From Rufibacter glacialis (GTDB taxonomy: Bacteria > Bacteroidota > Bacteroidia > Cytophagales > Hymenobacteraceae), in assembly GCF_008271745.1 (NCBI RefSeq), contig NZ_VKKZ01000025.1, positions 1 through 64,000 on the forward strand: a stretch of 64,000 nt of DNA, written 5' to 3'. Positions 18,400 to 27,427 of the stretch are shown here, one piece after another. Every line of letters begins with the position of its first letter. Within the stretch, counting starts at the first letter, position 1. Under the pieces are notes generated by a model. It was not told the origin of the DNA. It made no database searches and saw only the letters and a list, made by a program, of their open reading frames with translations. The position numbers and the translations under genes are program-made.

Positions 18400-19362
18400 T
18401 TACTTGGTCACCGCCATCAACTGGATGGTAGAAGAGGCCTTAGGGGAAAGAATCACTTTGACGTCATCTTTGGCAATGGAGGTCTTCACCAAAGCAGTGC
18501 CTTTGAGAACGGTGGTATTGGTTCCGGTGGTCATGTCCAGCACCTTTAAGGTAGAGTTACCGGCCCCGGAATGGTAAAGCAAATGGTTGCTTTGGTGAAA
18601 GAAAGACAGGCCGTTGGCATAATCTCCCGTCCCGGTCTTCTTTACCGCCTTCACCTGCTTAAAATCCAAAGAAGCATATACCCTGATGATCTCCTCGGCC
18701 TGCCCGAAACCTACGGCTAAAAACGCATCATCTGCGGAGACTGCCAGATCAGTGGGGGTGGCGTAATTGGTATTGAACACTTTCAGCAGGGCTCCGTCTT
18801 TGGCAGCGATACAGGTAATGCGACTGGCGAACCACACATAGAACCGGTCGCCTTGGTTGTTGAACACGATGCGGGAATCTGGGGCGGCGTACCGGGGCTT
18901 GCCTACCAACTCCCACGTGTCTGTATCATAGATCTGCACCTCCCCTTTCTGCAGCAAGGCCACTAAGCGTTTTCCGGCTATGGCCAGTTCCCGCACCTGC
19001 CCTGAAACAGGAATGCTTTTCACCTCACTCAAATCTTTAGCCAGGGTTACTTTGATGGTTTTGTCTTCGCCCCCGGTGATAAGGTAGGTGCCATTGGGGG
19101 TATAGGCGCAGGAAAGTACCACTCCTTTATGCACCTGCTTGAAATGGACCGGATACGACTGCGCCGCATCCCAAACATAGACCATGCCCTGGCTGCCTAC
19201 AGAGGCCAGTCTATTTCCGTCTGGGGAGAAAACAGCGTGGTAAAATTGGAGGTCCTTCTGGTGTTTCAGCTCAATAAGATCCCTGAACTTGGTTTGCCCG
19301 CTGGAAAAACTAATGAATGAACAGCTAACCGCCAGCAGGAGAATCCCTAAAATTTTCTTCAT
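18400..19362 (-). CDS. Secreted WD40-repeat protein
   Basis: 320 residues with a signal peptide (MKKILGILLLAVSCSFISFS) followed by repeated blades. FSPDGNRLASVGSQGMVYVWD and YTPNGTYLITGGEDKTIKV are recognisable WD40 units; later blades are weaker, giving probably six or seven in one propeller. A cysteine in the leader is not in a clear lipobox. Likely a periplasmic or surface scaffold; no enzymatic residues are expected. The start at 19362 is set by the signal peptide; the longer frame adds only hydrophilic residues. Partner unknown. Confidence 0.85.
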   Translation of the reverse strand: MKKILGILLLAVSCSFISFSSGQTKFRDLIELKHQKDLQFYHAVFSPDGNRLASVGSQGMVYVWDAAQSYPVHFKQVHKGVVLSCAYTPNGTYLITGGEDKTIKVTLAKDLSEVKSIPVSGQVRELAIAGKRLVALLQKGEVQIYDTDTWELVGKPRYAAPDSRIVFNNQGDRFYVWFASRITCIAAKDGALLKVFNTNYATPTDLAVSADDAFLAVGFGQAEEIIRVYASLDFKQVKAVKKTGTGDYANGLSFFHQSNHLLYHSGAGNSTLKVLDMTTGTNTTVLKGTALVKTSIAKDDVKVILSPKASSTIQLMAVTK

Positions 19363-19622
19363 GTGATACAAATAATTCAATCTTGGCAAATCAAAGTTCA
19401 AATAAATAAAAGATTATTCCTATATAAATATAGGTAATTTTTATTCTTATCAAGTAATAGCCCGAGGCGGTTTCCTCCCACATCAGGTTTTGGCTTTTCT
19501 ATGTTATGCCTGCCTTTGTCTATTCACCGGCTTTCTTGCTCAAAGAGCCTGCCAGAAACACGTAGTTCAACTAGTTAGGAAAGGAACTTCATCATTAGAG
19601 GGCCTGAACAGGGTCCAAATCC

Positions 19623-20477
19623 TTAGAAATTCAGCATGGCGGCATAGACACCTCTCACTACTTCGGTCATGCGGGCAAAGTCTAGGGTCTCAAGGGTATC
19701 TGACTTCTGGTGGTAGTGGGGGTTCCGGAGAAAAGAGGTGTCATTAATCATGACCGCCTGGTACCCTTGCGCCCAATAGTTCCGGTGATCTGATAAACCA
19801 ACCCCAGATAGGTCAGGAGGGGCGGCAATGGACTGGACATCTACCCGGGAATGCTCTTTCATGAACTGCTGCACCCGCTGCACGGTGCGCTCCTGCCCCA
19901 TCTTGCCCACCACGACAATAAAGTTACCGGTGGTTGGGTACAGCTTTTTGAGCGACTCGTGCTGGTATTCCTGGGAGTTTGGCTTATCAGTGAAATAACC
20001 GATCATTTCCAGGCAGATCATGAGCTTCACGTTCACCTTGTCTTTCTTCATGGCTTGGGCATGCACGGCGCTACCCATCTTCTCTGTGGCGAAATAAGGA
20101 GGTTCCTCAAAATTGAAGGCTACAAAGTCAATGCGGTGCTTGGTCTCAGGTTTTTCCTCATGCACCACCCGGGCCAGTTCCAGCAGGCCGGCCACCGCAC
20201 TGGCGTTGTCATCTGCCCCGGGCGTATCGCCGCAAACATCATAATGGGCCCCAACAATCACGCGCTCGCCTTCTTCCGGACCATAGGAAAGGATCAGGTT
20301 GTGGAAGCCCTGGTGCAAGGGCTGCTTCTGCACCCGTCCGCTTAGCTGGCAGAACTGCGCTTCAATGTAGCTTTCAGCTTTCTTCAAAGACGCCGGGTAC
20401 CCAATGCTACGGGGTGGTTGCAGGGTGGTGAGGTACTGGACATCCGCGTAAAGGCGATTCTGTTGGATAGGTATCAT
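19623..20477 (-). CDS. M28-family zinc peptidase, cytosolic type
   Basis: 284 residues, di-zinc aminopeptidase fold. Ligands in order: H78 (GAHYD), D89/D90 (PGADDNAS), the E-E pair 124-125 (NFEEPP), a fourth ligand in MICLEMIG (E157), and the late His in NPHYHQKSDT. DDNASAVAGLLELAR is the classic M28 signature. No signal peptide follows from the chosen start (MIPIQQNRLY), unlike the second M28 protein at 57184. The function is removal of N-terminal residues or a related hydrolysis. It diverges from the next gene over 177 bp. Confidence 0.9.
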   Translation of the reverse strand: MIPIQQNRLYADVQYLTTLQPPRSIGYPASLKKAESYIEAQFCQLSGRVQKQPLHQGFHNLILSYGPEEGERVIVGAHYDVCGDTPGADDNASAVAGLLELARVVHEEKPETKHRIDFVAFNFEEPPYFATEKMGSAVHAQAMKKDKVNVKLMICLEMIGYFTDKPNSQEYQHESLKKLYPTTGNFIVVVGKMGQERTVQRVQQFMKEHSRVDVQSIAAPPDLSGVGLSDHRNYWAQGYQAVMINDTSFLRNPHYHQKSDTLETLDFARMTEVVRGVYAAMLNF

Positions 20478-20654
20478 AGGTAGCAGCGGTTTTTGGTTCC
20501 TAATTGTACTGGTTACCGGTGGGTGAGTTACGCCACCCCCGCCAGAATTAATACGGATTATGGGGCATCTAGCCGCAAAGGCTTCTGGACGGGCAGAAGA
20601 AAACAAACTTCCCCCGGACCTTCCCGTATCATGGGCAGCTATAACCGTCCATTC

Positions 20655-21446
20655 ATGAAAAAACCGTTACTTCTCCTTTCCATCTGTTTTCTTTCTTTCA
20701 AAGCTGTTTCCCAACAGGCTCAGCAAAATACCCCTGAATTTGAGACCGACCGCCCCACTGCCACTGAATCCTCCCGCGTGGTGCCCATAGGGCTCTACCA
20801 GGTAGAAACGGGCTTCAAATACCAGAAACAGAAACAAGCAGGCATTGAAAAGAAAGAATGGCTATACCCCCAGGCCCTGGTCCGGATGGGGGCCTTGGAA
20901 TGGGCTGAAATCAGGGTAGAGGCTACTTTCCGCCGGGAGACCTACCGGGAAGGGGATGCGTTGCTACAAATGCAGGAAGGCTTGAGCATGGTGCGGGTAG
21001 GCACCAAGGTGAACTTGTTAACGCCGCAAGGAGCCAGACCAGAGATCTCTGTTCTGGCCATGCTGGAATTGCCCTGGGGCGAAGACGCCTTTGAACCCGA
21101 GCAAGTAGCCCCTGAGCTTATGCTCCTCTTCAGCAATGACCTCTCAGAGAAGATCAACCTCCAGTACAATGCAGGGTTCCAGCGCGAACAGGAAGAAGGG
21201 GAAATGGAGAACAAGCTCCAGTTCTCGGCCGCCCTCAGCGGCAAGGTGAGTGAAAAGATCATCTTGGGCGCAGAGTTTTTCGGGGAGAAAGCCCAGGGCA
21301 GTGCTGTGCAAAACCAGATAGACGCCAGTATCCAGTTCCTGCTCCTTCCAAACGTGCAATTAGATGCTATTGTAGGGACGGGGGTTTCTTCCCAGGCCCC
21401 TGACTTTTTCGCGGGCGGAGGGGTGAGTTTCCGGTTGCCCCGCTAA
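20655..21446 (+). CDS. Outer-membrane transporter-like protein (phenol MetA-type)
   Basis: 263 residues with signal peptide (MKKPLLLLSICFLSFKAVSQ). The mature start PEFETDRPTATESSRVVP followed by IGLYQVETGFKYQ is the pattern of the MetA-pathway phenol-degradation/transporter family, predicted beta-barrels found widely in Bacteroidota. Alternating strands run to the end (FAGGGVSFRLPR). The named pathway should not be inferred from the family label. The start is set by the signal peptide. Confidence 0.8.
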   Translation: MKKPLLLLSICFLSFKAVSQQAQQNTPEFETDRPTATESSRVVPIGLYQVETGFKYQKQKQAGIEKKEWLYPQALVRMGALEWAEIRVEATFRRETYREGDALLQMQEGLSMVRVGTKVNLLTPQGARPEISVLAMLELPWGEDAFEPEQVAPELMLLFSNDLSEKINLQYNAGFQREQEEGEMENKLQFSAALSGKVSEKIILGAEFFGEKAQGSAVQNQIDASIQFLLLPNVQLDAIVGTGVSSQAPDFFAGGGVSFRLPR

Positions 21447-21460
21447 TTCCCCTAAGTAAA

Positions 21461-21504
21461 AAACGGGCCAGCCCACCTGCCATTAAGGGTGGGCTGGCCC
21501 GTTT
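21461..21504. terminator. Bidirectional terminator
   Basis: Stem AAACGGGCCAGCCCAC / GTGGGCTGGCCCGTTT with a 12-base loop, between the outer-membrane protein gene and the convergent Usp gene. Confidence 0.85.
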
Positions 21505-21615
21505 CAGGGTCGTTTTGCAGAAAAGCCTTCCAAAACAGAAAGCTGTTAAGCTTTACACTGCTCTTGCTTTGCCTGACCTAAATTCTAAGCCGAGAAATTC
21601 TTGTTCGAAGGTTCA

Positions 21616-22467
21616 TTACGCGTCGGCGTGAAGCACCAGCAGCGGCAATTTGGTTTGGTAGGTCAGTTTTTCTGCCAGGCTCATGCCGAAAAGGTCTCTG
21701 AAGAAATTACGCCGCTTTTTTAAAATGGCCAGCATGTTGCTTTGGGTTCGGCTCAGGTACTCTTTGAGGCCGTCTTCCTCCTCCTCGTGTACCACCTCCT
21801 GGAAAGAAACCGGGAAACCGCCCAGGTCCGCCGACACCTTCTGGAGGAAGGCCTGCGCTTGCTGGGCTTCGGCGGAGCCGGGCTTCTTGGTCACGTGCAC
21901 CACCTCCACCTCGGCCTGGAATACAGTGGCCAGGCTAATGACCTGCCCCAAAGCCTTTGAATCTTCCGGTTGGTAATCTGAGGCATACACAATGCGGTGG
22001 ATGTCTGGGAAGCTGGCATTGGAGGGAATGGCCAGCACCGGGCATTTCACCTGTGAAATCACGCTCTCTGTGTTACTGCCAATCATGATCTCCTCCAGGG
22101 TATTGCCGCCGCCGGTGGTCCCGATCACGATAAAATCAAAGCCTTCTTCCTTGACCAGACGTTCTACGGCATCTGATAGAAACGCTTCCTGCACCCGGGT
22201 GTCCATCATGAAGGTGGGGCCACCTGTATTGCTGAAGGTGTTCTGCAAATGCAGGGTCAAGCCATGGAGTTTGTCAGAGGATACCCGGCGCTGCTCATCT
22301 AACACCTGGCTGGCCATCAAGGCAGACTCGGTGGTGTCCATCAAGGGCAGGTGCAGCACGTGCAGCAGCGTCAAAGAAGCTTGGGTACGTTGGGCTATCT
22401 GGGCCGCGTATTCAGCGGCTTTGTTAGAGGTCTTTGAAAAGTCAACAGGGCAAAGGATTTTTTTCAT
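21616..22467 (-). CDS. Double-domain universal stress protein
   Basis: 283 residues, two Usp domains in tandem. The first (1-146) starts MKKILCPVDFSKTSNKA and has a glycine-rich nucleotide loop (GTTGGGNTLEEIMIGS) ending CPVLAIPS. The second (about 150-283) starts RIVYASDYQPED; its loop is replaced by KKRRNFFRDLFGM, so only the first domain looks able to bind ATP. A cytosolic stress-survival role is typical. The short gap to the STAS-like gene upstream (92 bp) leaves co-transcription open. Confidence 0.92.
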   Translation of the reverse strand: MKKILCPVDFSKTSNKAAEYAAQIAQRTQASLTLLHVLHLPLMDTTESALMASQVLDEQRRVSSDKLHGLTLHLQNTFSNTGGPTFMMDTRVQEAFLSDAVERLVKEEGFDFIVIGTTGGGNTLEEIMIGSNTESVISQVKCPVLAIPSNASFPDIHRIVYASDYQPEDSKALGQVISLATVFQAEVEVVHVTKKPGSAEAQQAQAFLQKVSADLGGFPVSFQEVVHEEEEDGLKEYLSRTQSNMLAILKKRRNFFRDLFGMSLAEKLTYQTKLPLLVLHADA

Positions 22468-22559
22468 AGGGATGCAACGCTTTAACAGTGTCTCTTTGTA
22501 GAGAACCTTCCTTAAGAAACGGGAATATAGCGTTTTGGTTATGCTTCGCCCACCGGCTC

Positions 22560-22958
22560 CTACCTCTGCCGCAGTTCAGAGAGCCAGGCCCGGGCGTCTT
22601 GCAGGCAATCAAAGATATTGAGGGGAATGCCGGTTTCTTCGGCGATGGCCATGGAAAGAAGGCTCATTGTTTTGGAGAGATCATGCACTTCTACCAGCTG
22701 GCAGATACCGGCGCTCAGCATCAATTTCTGCGCCTCTACCCGGTAGAAACGCACCGCATGGGAAAACTCTTCCAGTTGCCGCAGGTCAAACAGGACAGAA
22801 AAGCCAGGTTGGACCAGAGAAAGGCTTTCCTTCAGGTGAAGTAAATAGAAGGGGATCTCCTCAGGGCTATTCCAACACCCTTTGGCTTCTATGATAATCA
22901 GATTTCTTTCCCTCTCAACCTGCATCTGATAAAAGAGATTCTGGGCAATAATACTCAT
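22560..22958 (-). CDS. STAS/SpoIIAA-like small protein
   Basis: 132 residues without signal peptide or membrane helix. The pattern is that of a STAS fold: two short strands (RNLIIIEAKGCW), a helix, a strand with FSVLFDLRQL, and a C-terminal helix ending DARAWLSE. The closing segment resembles those of 53406-53864 and 58824-59233, making a family of three scattered paralogues. Function unknown; a regulatory binding role is inference. It has its own promoter at 23041-23070. Confidence 0.7.
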   Translation of the reverse strand: MSIIAQNLFYQMQVERERNLIIIEAKGCWNSPEEIPFYLLHLKESLSLVQPGFSVLFDLRQLEEFSHAVRFYRVEAQKLMLSAGICQLVEVHDLSKTMSLLSMAIAEETGIPLNIFDCLQDARAWLSELRQR

Positions 22959-23040
22959 GGGAATACCAAAATTGCTGTAGATGCTTGGTGGTTTAGGAAA
23001 TGGATTCCGGAAAGAGGCATCGCGTCAGCTATTCATTTCT

Positions 23041-23070
23041 TAAATATAGCAATGAACTGGTATTCTCCAA
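23041..23070 (-). promoter_or_regulatory. Promoter of the STAS-like gene
   Basis: Minus strand TTG (complement of 23068-23070), 19-bp spacer, TATATTTA (complement of 23041-23048), one mismatch from TAnnTTTG. Leader of about 75 bases. Confidence 0.6.
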
Positions 23071-23096
23071 TAAATCAAGCCCTTAAATTTATATTT

Positions 23097-24155
23097 CTAT
23101 GGTTGCCAGGCTTTCATCTGAGCCCAGGTCCAGTTCTTTTTGGGAGCAGTCTTTGAAAATGCATTCTTTAAATAGCCGGTTACCGTCTGCAGGAATTTTT
23201 CCTGGCTTATGGAGGAAGGATAGATGGTGCGCTCAAAGGGGTTTCCGTAGCGTTGCGCCTTGGTCAAGGGTGCCCCCTCCAGCCGAAGCAGCGGGCCGGT
23301 ATCAGTGATTCCGTCTGCGGTCCAGACGAAGTCAGACGTTTCCAGGGTGGTGAGAAGACTGGCCAGAGGCCGAAAATCCGGCCTTGGAAGCGCAGGTCTG
23401 CTGTCCAGGTCTACCCAGGTGGTATATTTTGCCTCTACCTCATACCTTTGGCCAGGGTAACAGGAAACCACCAGGTCATACCCGGCCGTAGCGCTGAACA
23501 AGGCGTAGTAATGAACAGGCGCGGGCGTGTCAATGATGACCAACCCTAGGTCCCGGACTTGGATTATTTTAGATTCGCTGCCGTGCACCTGCCTGTACCC
23601 TTCCAAAACTTTAGAAACCTCCGCCTCCCACTCCGGTCGGAAAAGTGCAGGATTCACCAGAACCTGATCAAACTTCTCCAGAAAATAGTGAAATTTAGGG
23701 ATAGAGGCGGTCACCTCATTCTCCTCTAATTCCTCGGCGCCGAAAGGTGGGTAGAACCTCTCCTTCTCCTGGCTATTGATCCAGCACACCAGCTGCAAGG
23801 CCTCCATGGCCTGAGGCGCTTCCAAATCCAGTTCCCTGAAATCCCCGATGATCGCCATTTGGCGTAGCGTTTCCTCGTGTGCCAAGGCCAGTTCAGGGTG
23901 CAGCAAGGCCCATACCCCTACCAAGGCATCAATGTCAAAATGGTTGGCCGTCACAAACTGGTATTTCTTCAGGTCGGGCCACTCCTGTTTCAGGGCTTGC
24001 AGTACCATGCCGGCACTGGTGTCTTCTCTTAGGGCGGCGGGTGTGGGGGCTTCTCGCCAGTGGGAAAGCACCAAGCCGTTTGGGTGAAAACTGTCTACCA
24101 CCACGGCGGGAGTATTTTTTATCTGAGGAAAAGGAAGGTACGTGAACTGCTGCAT
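23097..24155 (-). CDS. Conserved hypothetical protein, 352 residues
   Basis: Soluble, no signal peptide or membrane segment. Notable motifs are VVVDSFHPNGLVLSHW near the N-terminus and NHFDIDALVGVWAL at about 71-84, which resembles the metal-binding D-x-D style of DHH or similar phosphoesterases but is not enough to assign one. Tryptophan and aspartate rich C-terminal half. It may be a domain-of-unknown-function family (DUF6687 is a possibility recalled from memory, unverified). Possibly co-transcribed after the MFS-facing HNH region is excluded by orientation; the downstream neighbour is the STAS-like promoter. Confidence 0.75.
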   Translation of the reverse strand: MQQFTYLPFPQIKNTPAVVVDSFHPNGLVLSHWREAPTPAALREDTSAGMVLQALKQEWPDLKKYQFVTANHFDIDALVGVWALLHPELALAHEETLRQMAIIGDFRELDLEAPQAMEALQLVCWINSQEKERFYPPFGAEELEENEVTASIPKFHYFLEKFDQVLVNPALFRPEWEAEVSKVLEGYRQVHGSESKIIQVRDLGLVIIDTPAPVHYYALFSATAGYDLVVSCYPGQRYEVEAKYTTWVDLDSRPALPRPDFRPLASLLTTLETSDFVWTADGITDTGPLLRLEGAPLTKAQRYGNPFERTIYPSSISQEKFLQTVTGYLKNAFSKTAPKKNWTWAQMKAWQP

Positions 24156-24262
24156 AAACTCAAGGTTGGGATTTTGGTCCGGGAAGGACTGGACCTGACA
24201 AGTAGGTTAGGGCATTTAGAAGCTGTTTCTGGTAAAGAAGCCGTAAAACGCAAACCTAAGGT

Positions 24263-24571
24263 TTATTTTCTTTTGCCACGGCGGTTGGTGATTTTATCTA
24301 AACGTTTGGTGCGCACCCAATGGAGGTACGTTTGCAGACCTTCGGCGGCGCGCAGGGCTTGAATAGAGGAGTAGAGCACCGCCAGCTCCTTGTTGGAGAA
24401 AGTGAGGTGCACCGTGCTGTGGCACGGCTGGCATAGTGGAGCAGTTGGCCCATGTTTGCCTCCCTCCTCGCGGGGCACCAGGTGGTGCAGGGTGGTAAAC
24501 CCTACCTCACGCTCACAGAGGGCACACACAGGGCTTGCGCTTTCCACAATCTTTTTGGTCTTTTTTGCCAT
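24263..24571 (-). CDS. Small HNH-nuclease-like protein
   Basis: 102 residues starting MAKKTKK. A zinc-finger-like pair C16-x2-C19 and C47-x2-C50-H51 frames the HH pair at 29-30 (TTLHHLVPREEGGKH), the arrangement of HNH endonucleases. TAPLCQPCHSTVH is typical for the finger end. The basic tail (NRRGKRK) would favour nucleic-acid binding. Upstream codons before the ATG include only a TTG and are not used. Its cellular target is unknown; no methylase or toxin partner lies next to it. Confidence 0.82.
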   Translation of the reverse strand: MAKKTKKIVESASPVCALCEREVGFTTLHHLVPREEGGKHGPTAPLCQPCHSTVHLTFSNKELAVLYSSIQALRAAEGLQTYLHWVRTKRLDKITNRRGKRK

Positions 24572-24696
24572 GCTCTGCTTTGCTGCCAACGCCCAACAAA
24601 CATCGTAACAAACTTTTAATATACCAGTCAGAAACCAACTCTGTATGTTTGAGGACCGTAAAGCTTTTGTCCCGGTGGGGCTATTTTATTTATAAT

Positions 24697-25926
24697 ATGA
24701 CATCCTCTTCTTCTGCCACTCCTTCTGCCACCACGCCGGCGTTAAGCGAAAAATGGTTGCTGTTCATACTGGCAGCTATCCAATTTACGCACATCATGGA
24801 CTTTGTGATCATGATGCCGTTGGGGCCACAGCTCATGCGGGTTTTCCAGATCAGTCCGCGGGAGTTTGGGTTTCTGGTTTCTGCGTATACTTTCAGCGCC
24901 GCCTTTTCGGGTATTCTAAGTGCTTTTTTCATTGACCGCTTTGACCGTAAAAACGCCTTGCTGGGCCTTTATCTGGGATTCACCTTAGGTACGCTGGCCT
25001 GCGCCCTGGCTCCCACGTTTTCGTTTCTGCTGATCGCGCGTATTCTGGCTGGCGCCTTTGGGGGCGTGCTGGGGGCGCTGGTATTGGCCATCATAGGCGA
25101 TTCTGTGCCGGAAGAGCGACGGGGAGCTGCCACCGGTAAGGTGATGGCAGCCTTTTCCGTGGCCTCCATTGGTGGGATTCCAATTGGGTTGTACCTGGCC
25201 AGCCACGCCAGTTGGCACGCCCCGTTTTACCTGCTCACGGCCATCAGTGTGCTGGTGCTGGTGCTCACCTGGCGGGTGTTGCCTCCTATGCGCGAACACC
25301 TGCTGCACCACGTTCCGCAGCACCCGGCGCAGGTATTGGGCACTATTTTCAGGCGCTCCAATTGTTTATGGGCCTTCGCCCTGATGGTTACCCTGTCTTT
25401 GGCTGGTTTTACGGTGGTGCCTTTCCTGAGCCCGTACATGGTGGCTAATGTGGGTTTTGAGGAAGCTGAACTGAGTTATATTTACCTCTTCGGGGGATTG
25501 GCCACGGTGGTCACCTCCCAACTGGCGGGCAGGCTCTCTGATGCCTACGGCAAGAAGAAAGTGTTTATGATTGCCGCTCTTTTGTCGGTGGCGCCTATCC
25601 TAGTGGTGACCCACCTACCCCAGGTGCCGCACTGGCAGGCATTCGTCGTGACCACCTTCTTCTTTATCTTTTTCGGGGCTAGGTTTGTACCGGCCATGTC
25701 TTTGGTGACTTCCAGCATTGAACCTCGGCTGCGGGGCTCCTTTATGAGCGTGAACTCCTCGGTGCAGCAATTGGCCTCGGGCCTGGCCGCTTTCCTGGCA
25801 GGCTTGGTGATTTCCAACGACCCTGGTACCCAGCAACTGCAGCACTTTGGCACCGTGGGCATCATTGCCACCGTTTTCACCCTGGTTTCTATGTGGGTGG
25901 TGATGAAGTTGAAACAAGTGAGCTAG
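24697..25926 (+). CDS. MFS efflux transporter (AraJ-like, DHA1)
   Basis: 409 residues with 12 predicted helices. The N-terminal helix carries QFTHIMDFVIMMPLG, then the cytoplasmic loop motif DRFDRKNALL (motif A) and LAGAFGGVLGALVLAIIGD; a second loop SDAYGKKKVF mirrors motif A in the second half. These features fit drug or sugar exporters of the DHA1 group. The start at 24697 gives a Ser/Thr-rich cytosolic tail before helix 1. Monocistronic, ending at a strong terminator. Substrate unknown. Confidence 0.9.
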   Translation: MTSSSSATPSATTPALSEKWLLFILAAIQFTHIMDFVIMMPLGPQLMRVFQISPREFGFLVSAYTFSAAFSGILSAFFIDRFDRKNALLGLYLGFTLGTLACALAPTFSFLLIARILAGAFGGVLGALVLAIIGDSVPEERRGAATGKVMAAFSVASIGGIPIGLYLASHASWHAPFYLLTAISVLVLVLTWRVLPPMREHLLHHVPQHPAQVLGTIFRRSNCLWAFALMVTLSLAGFTVVPFLSPYMVANVGFEEAELSYIYLFGGLATVVTSQLAGRLSDAYGKKKVFMIAALLSVAPILVVTHLPQVPHWQAFVVTTFFFIFFGARFVPAMSLVTSSIEPRLRGSFMSVNSSVQQLASGLAAFLAGLVISNDPGTQQLQHFGTVGIIATVFTLVSMWVVMKLKQVS

Positions 25927-25931
25927 TCTAA

Positions 25932-25964
25932 AGTTCTGAGTCTTGAGTTCTGAGTCTTGAGTCC
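25932..25964 (+). repeat. Degenerate heptamer repeat, block 1
   Basis: Four and a half units of a 7-bp repeat (AGTTCTG, AGTCTTG, AGTTCTG, AGTCTTG, AGTCC) directly after the MFS gene. Two further blocks lie at 26839-26880 and 27321-27357. Confidence 0.75.
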
Positions 25965-25969
25965 AGGTA

Positions 25970-26032
25970 AATCTATAAAAGCCGAAAAGCGCCTGTTTTC
26001 AGAAAACAGGCGCTTTTCGGCTTTTATAGATT
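25970..26032. terminator. Bidirectional terminator
   Basis: A near-perfect 30-bp stem whose tip reads GCCTGTTTTCAGAAAACAGGC, the palindromic core of the dispersed intergenic element. It separates the convergent MFS and LolD-like genes. Confidence 0.9.
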
Positions 26033-26052
26033 CGTTACTTAGATAAAGTCTT

Positions 26053-26739
26053 CTATACTTCTTCGGGCTGTAACAGGAAACCGTCTTTCATGGTGAGTTT
26101 ACGGTCGGCCATGTCGGCTAGCACGGGGTTGTGGGTGACCAGCACGAAGGTCTGGCCCAGGTCTTCGCGCAGCTTGAAGAAAATCTGGTGGAGTTCCTCA
26201 GCGTTTTTGGAATCCAGGTTCCCGGAGGGCTCATCGGCGAAAATCAGTTTGGGCGAATTGATCAGCGCTCTGGCTACGGCAGTCCGCTGCTGCTCGCCCC
26301 CGCTCATCTCAGAGGGTTTGTGGTCCAGGCGGTGGCCCAGGCCCAGCATGGTCAGCAGTTCTTTGGCGCGGGTTTCCACTTCCTTCTCCGGTCTATTGGC
26401 CAGGAAACCGGGCAAACACACGTTTTCCAGGGCAGTGAACTCGGGCAACAGGTTGTGGAATTGGAAGATGAAGCCAATGTTGCGGTTTCGAAAGCGGGCT
26501 ACTTCTTTGTTGCTCATCCCGGAAATCTTTTGGCCGTGCAGGTACACGTCTCCGGCGTCTGGCGCGTCTAAGGTGCCCAATAAATGCAGCAGTGTGCTTT
26601 TGCCGGCTCCCGAGGCTCCTACAATGGAAACAATCTCGGCTTCGCCGATGGTCAGATCAATGCCCTTGAGTACGGGAAGCTTTCCGTACGCCTTGAACAG
26701 CCCGCGGGCCTCCAACAAAACTGGTTTCTCTATACTCAT
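26053..26739 (-). CDS. LolD-like ABC transporter ATPase
   Basis: 228 residues: Walker A GASGAGKST (41-49), Q-loop region FQFHNLLPEFTALENV, signature MSGGEQQRTAVARAL, Walker B LIFADEPSGNLDS and the switch His in LVTHN. The FQFHNLLPEFTALENV pattern is typical of the LolD/MacB ATPases that power extraction of lipoproteins or efflux. No permease (LolC/E-like) lies nearby, so it must pair with one encoded elsewhere. The start at 26739 (MSIEKPVLLEAR) is favoured; the longer open frame extends into the promoter region. Confidence 0.88.
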   Translation of the reverse strand: MSIEKPVLLEARGLFKAYGKLPVLKGIDLTIGEAEIVSIVGASGAGKSTLLHLLGTLDAPDAGDVYLHGQKISGMSNKEVARFRNRNIGFIFQFHNLLPEFTALENVCLPGFLANRPEKEVETRAKELLTMLGLGHRLDHKPSEMSGGEQQRTAVARALINSPKLIFADEPSGNLDSKNAEELHQIFFKLREDLGQTFVLVTHNPVLADMADRKLTMKDGFLLQPEEV

Positions 26740-26838
26740 GTACTGCAAAACAATAAGGAAGGGGCGGCATTTGCAACCCAAAGGGAAAATAACCCTTCTG
26801 CGTCTCAACGTGACAAAGGTGGAATGGGTTCTTTGGGG

Positions 26839-26880
26839 GAGTTCTGAGTCTTGAGTCGTGAGTCTTGAACTCTGAGTTGT
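26839..26880 (+). repeat. Degenerate heptamer repeat, block 2
   Basis: Six units of period 7: AGTTCTG, AGTCTTG, AGTCGTG, AGTCTTG, AACTCTG, AGTTGTT. Same orientation as block 1, on the other side of the LolD-like gene. Confidence 0.75.
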
Positions 26881-27320
26881 TGGGTAGTGGGTTTATAAAG
26901 CGTTTTCTGGAAAATGGCTTTGAAATGCTTTCTTTGGTATGGTTTGCTTGAGCTATTGGGAGTTTTCACCTCCATCTTTCTTTTTTTTCATCCGAAAAGG
27001 ATCTTGCGCGCGATTGGTAGCGGCCATTCTTCCTGCCATTTGAGTTCCCTACAAACTCTTTTGAAAATGGCAAAAATGAGGTGGAAGCTTGGAACAGCAC
27101 CTTCGGATAACCTTGCTGCACCAAGTGAAAGATTCTGCAGGCAAAACCAAAACCAATAGGGTGTACCTGGAGTACAACCAACTTAACTTATTAAAAAACC
27201 ATCCTTCACTTGGCACAAGCAGGCAGTATACGCCAGGGGAAAGATTCAAAAGTGTATTTATGGCCTTTTTCCTGAAGAATGTGCCTGAAACAAGACGCTT
27301 TTATTTCAGAAAATTAACCC

Positions 27321-27357
27321 AGAACTCTCAACTCAGGACTAAGGACTAAAGACTGGG
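27321..27357 (-). repeat. Degenerate heptamer repeat, block 3 (inverted)
   Basis: Read on the minus strand: AGTCTTT, AGTCCTT, AGTCCTG, AGTTGAG, AGTTCTG. Same repeat as blocks 1 and 2 but inverted, ending just before the sucC promoter. Confidence 0.7.
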
Positions 27358-27370
27358 CGTGGGGCGGCCT

Positions 27371-27400
27371 TTGAAAAGTTACCCGTATACCTTACTTTCG
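27371..27400 (+). promoter_or_regulatory. sucC promoter
   Basis: TTG at 27371-27373, a 19-bp spacer and TACTTTCG at 27393-27400 (one mismatch from TAnnTTTG). The leader would be about 20 bases. Confidence 0.65.
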
Positions 27401-27427
27401 TGCACCTAAAAACATCAACCTAACCTC

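Larger units (their letters stand above)
26740..27427. other. Intergenic gap upstream of sucC
   Basis: About 690 bp without a convincing gene. It contains two heptamer-repeat blocks in opposite orientation (26839-26880, 27321-27357), two loose copies of the dispersed palindrome (near 26897 and 27262) and the sucC promoter at 27371-27400. Confidence 0.6.

Noticed and set aside
24263-24571. HNH protein as part of a restriction or toxin system
   Set aside because: No methylase, immunity or antitoxin gene is adjacent; the motif alone does not show a defence role.
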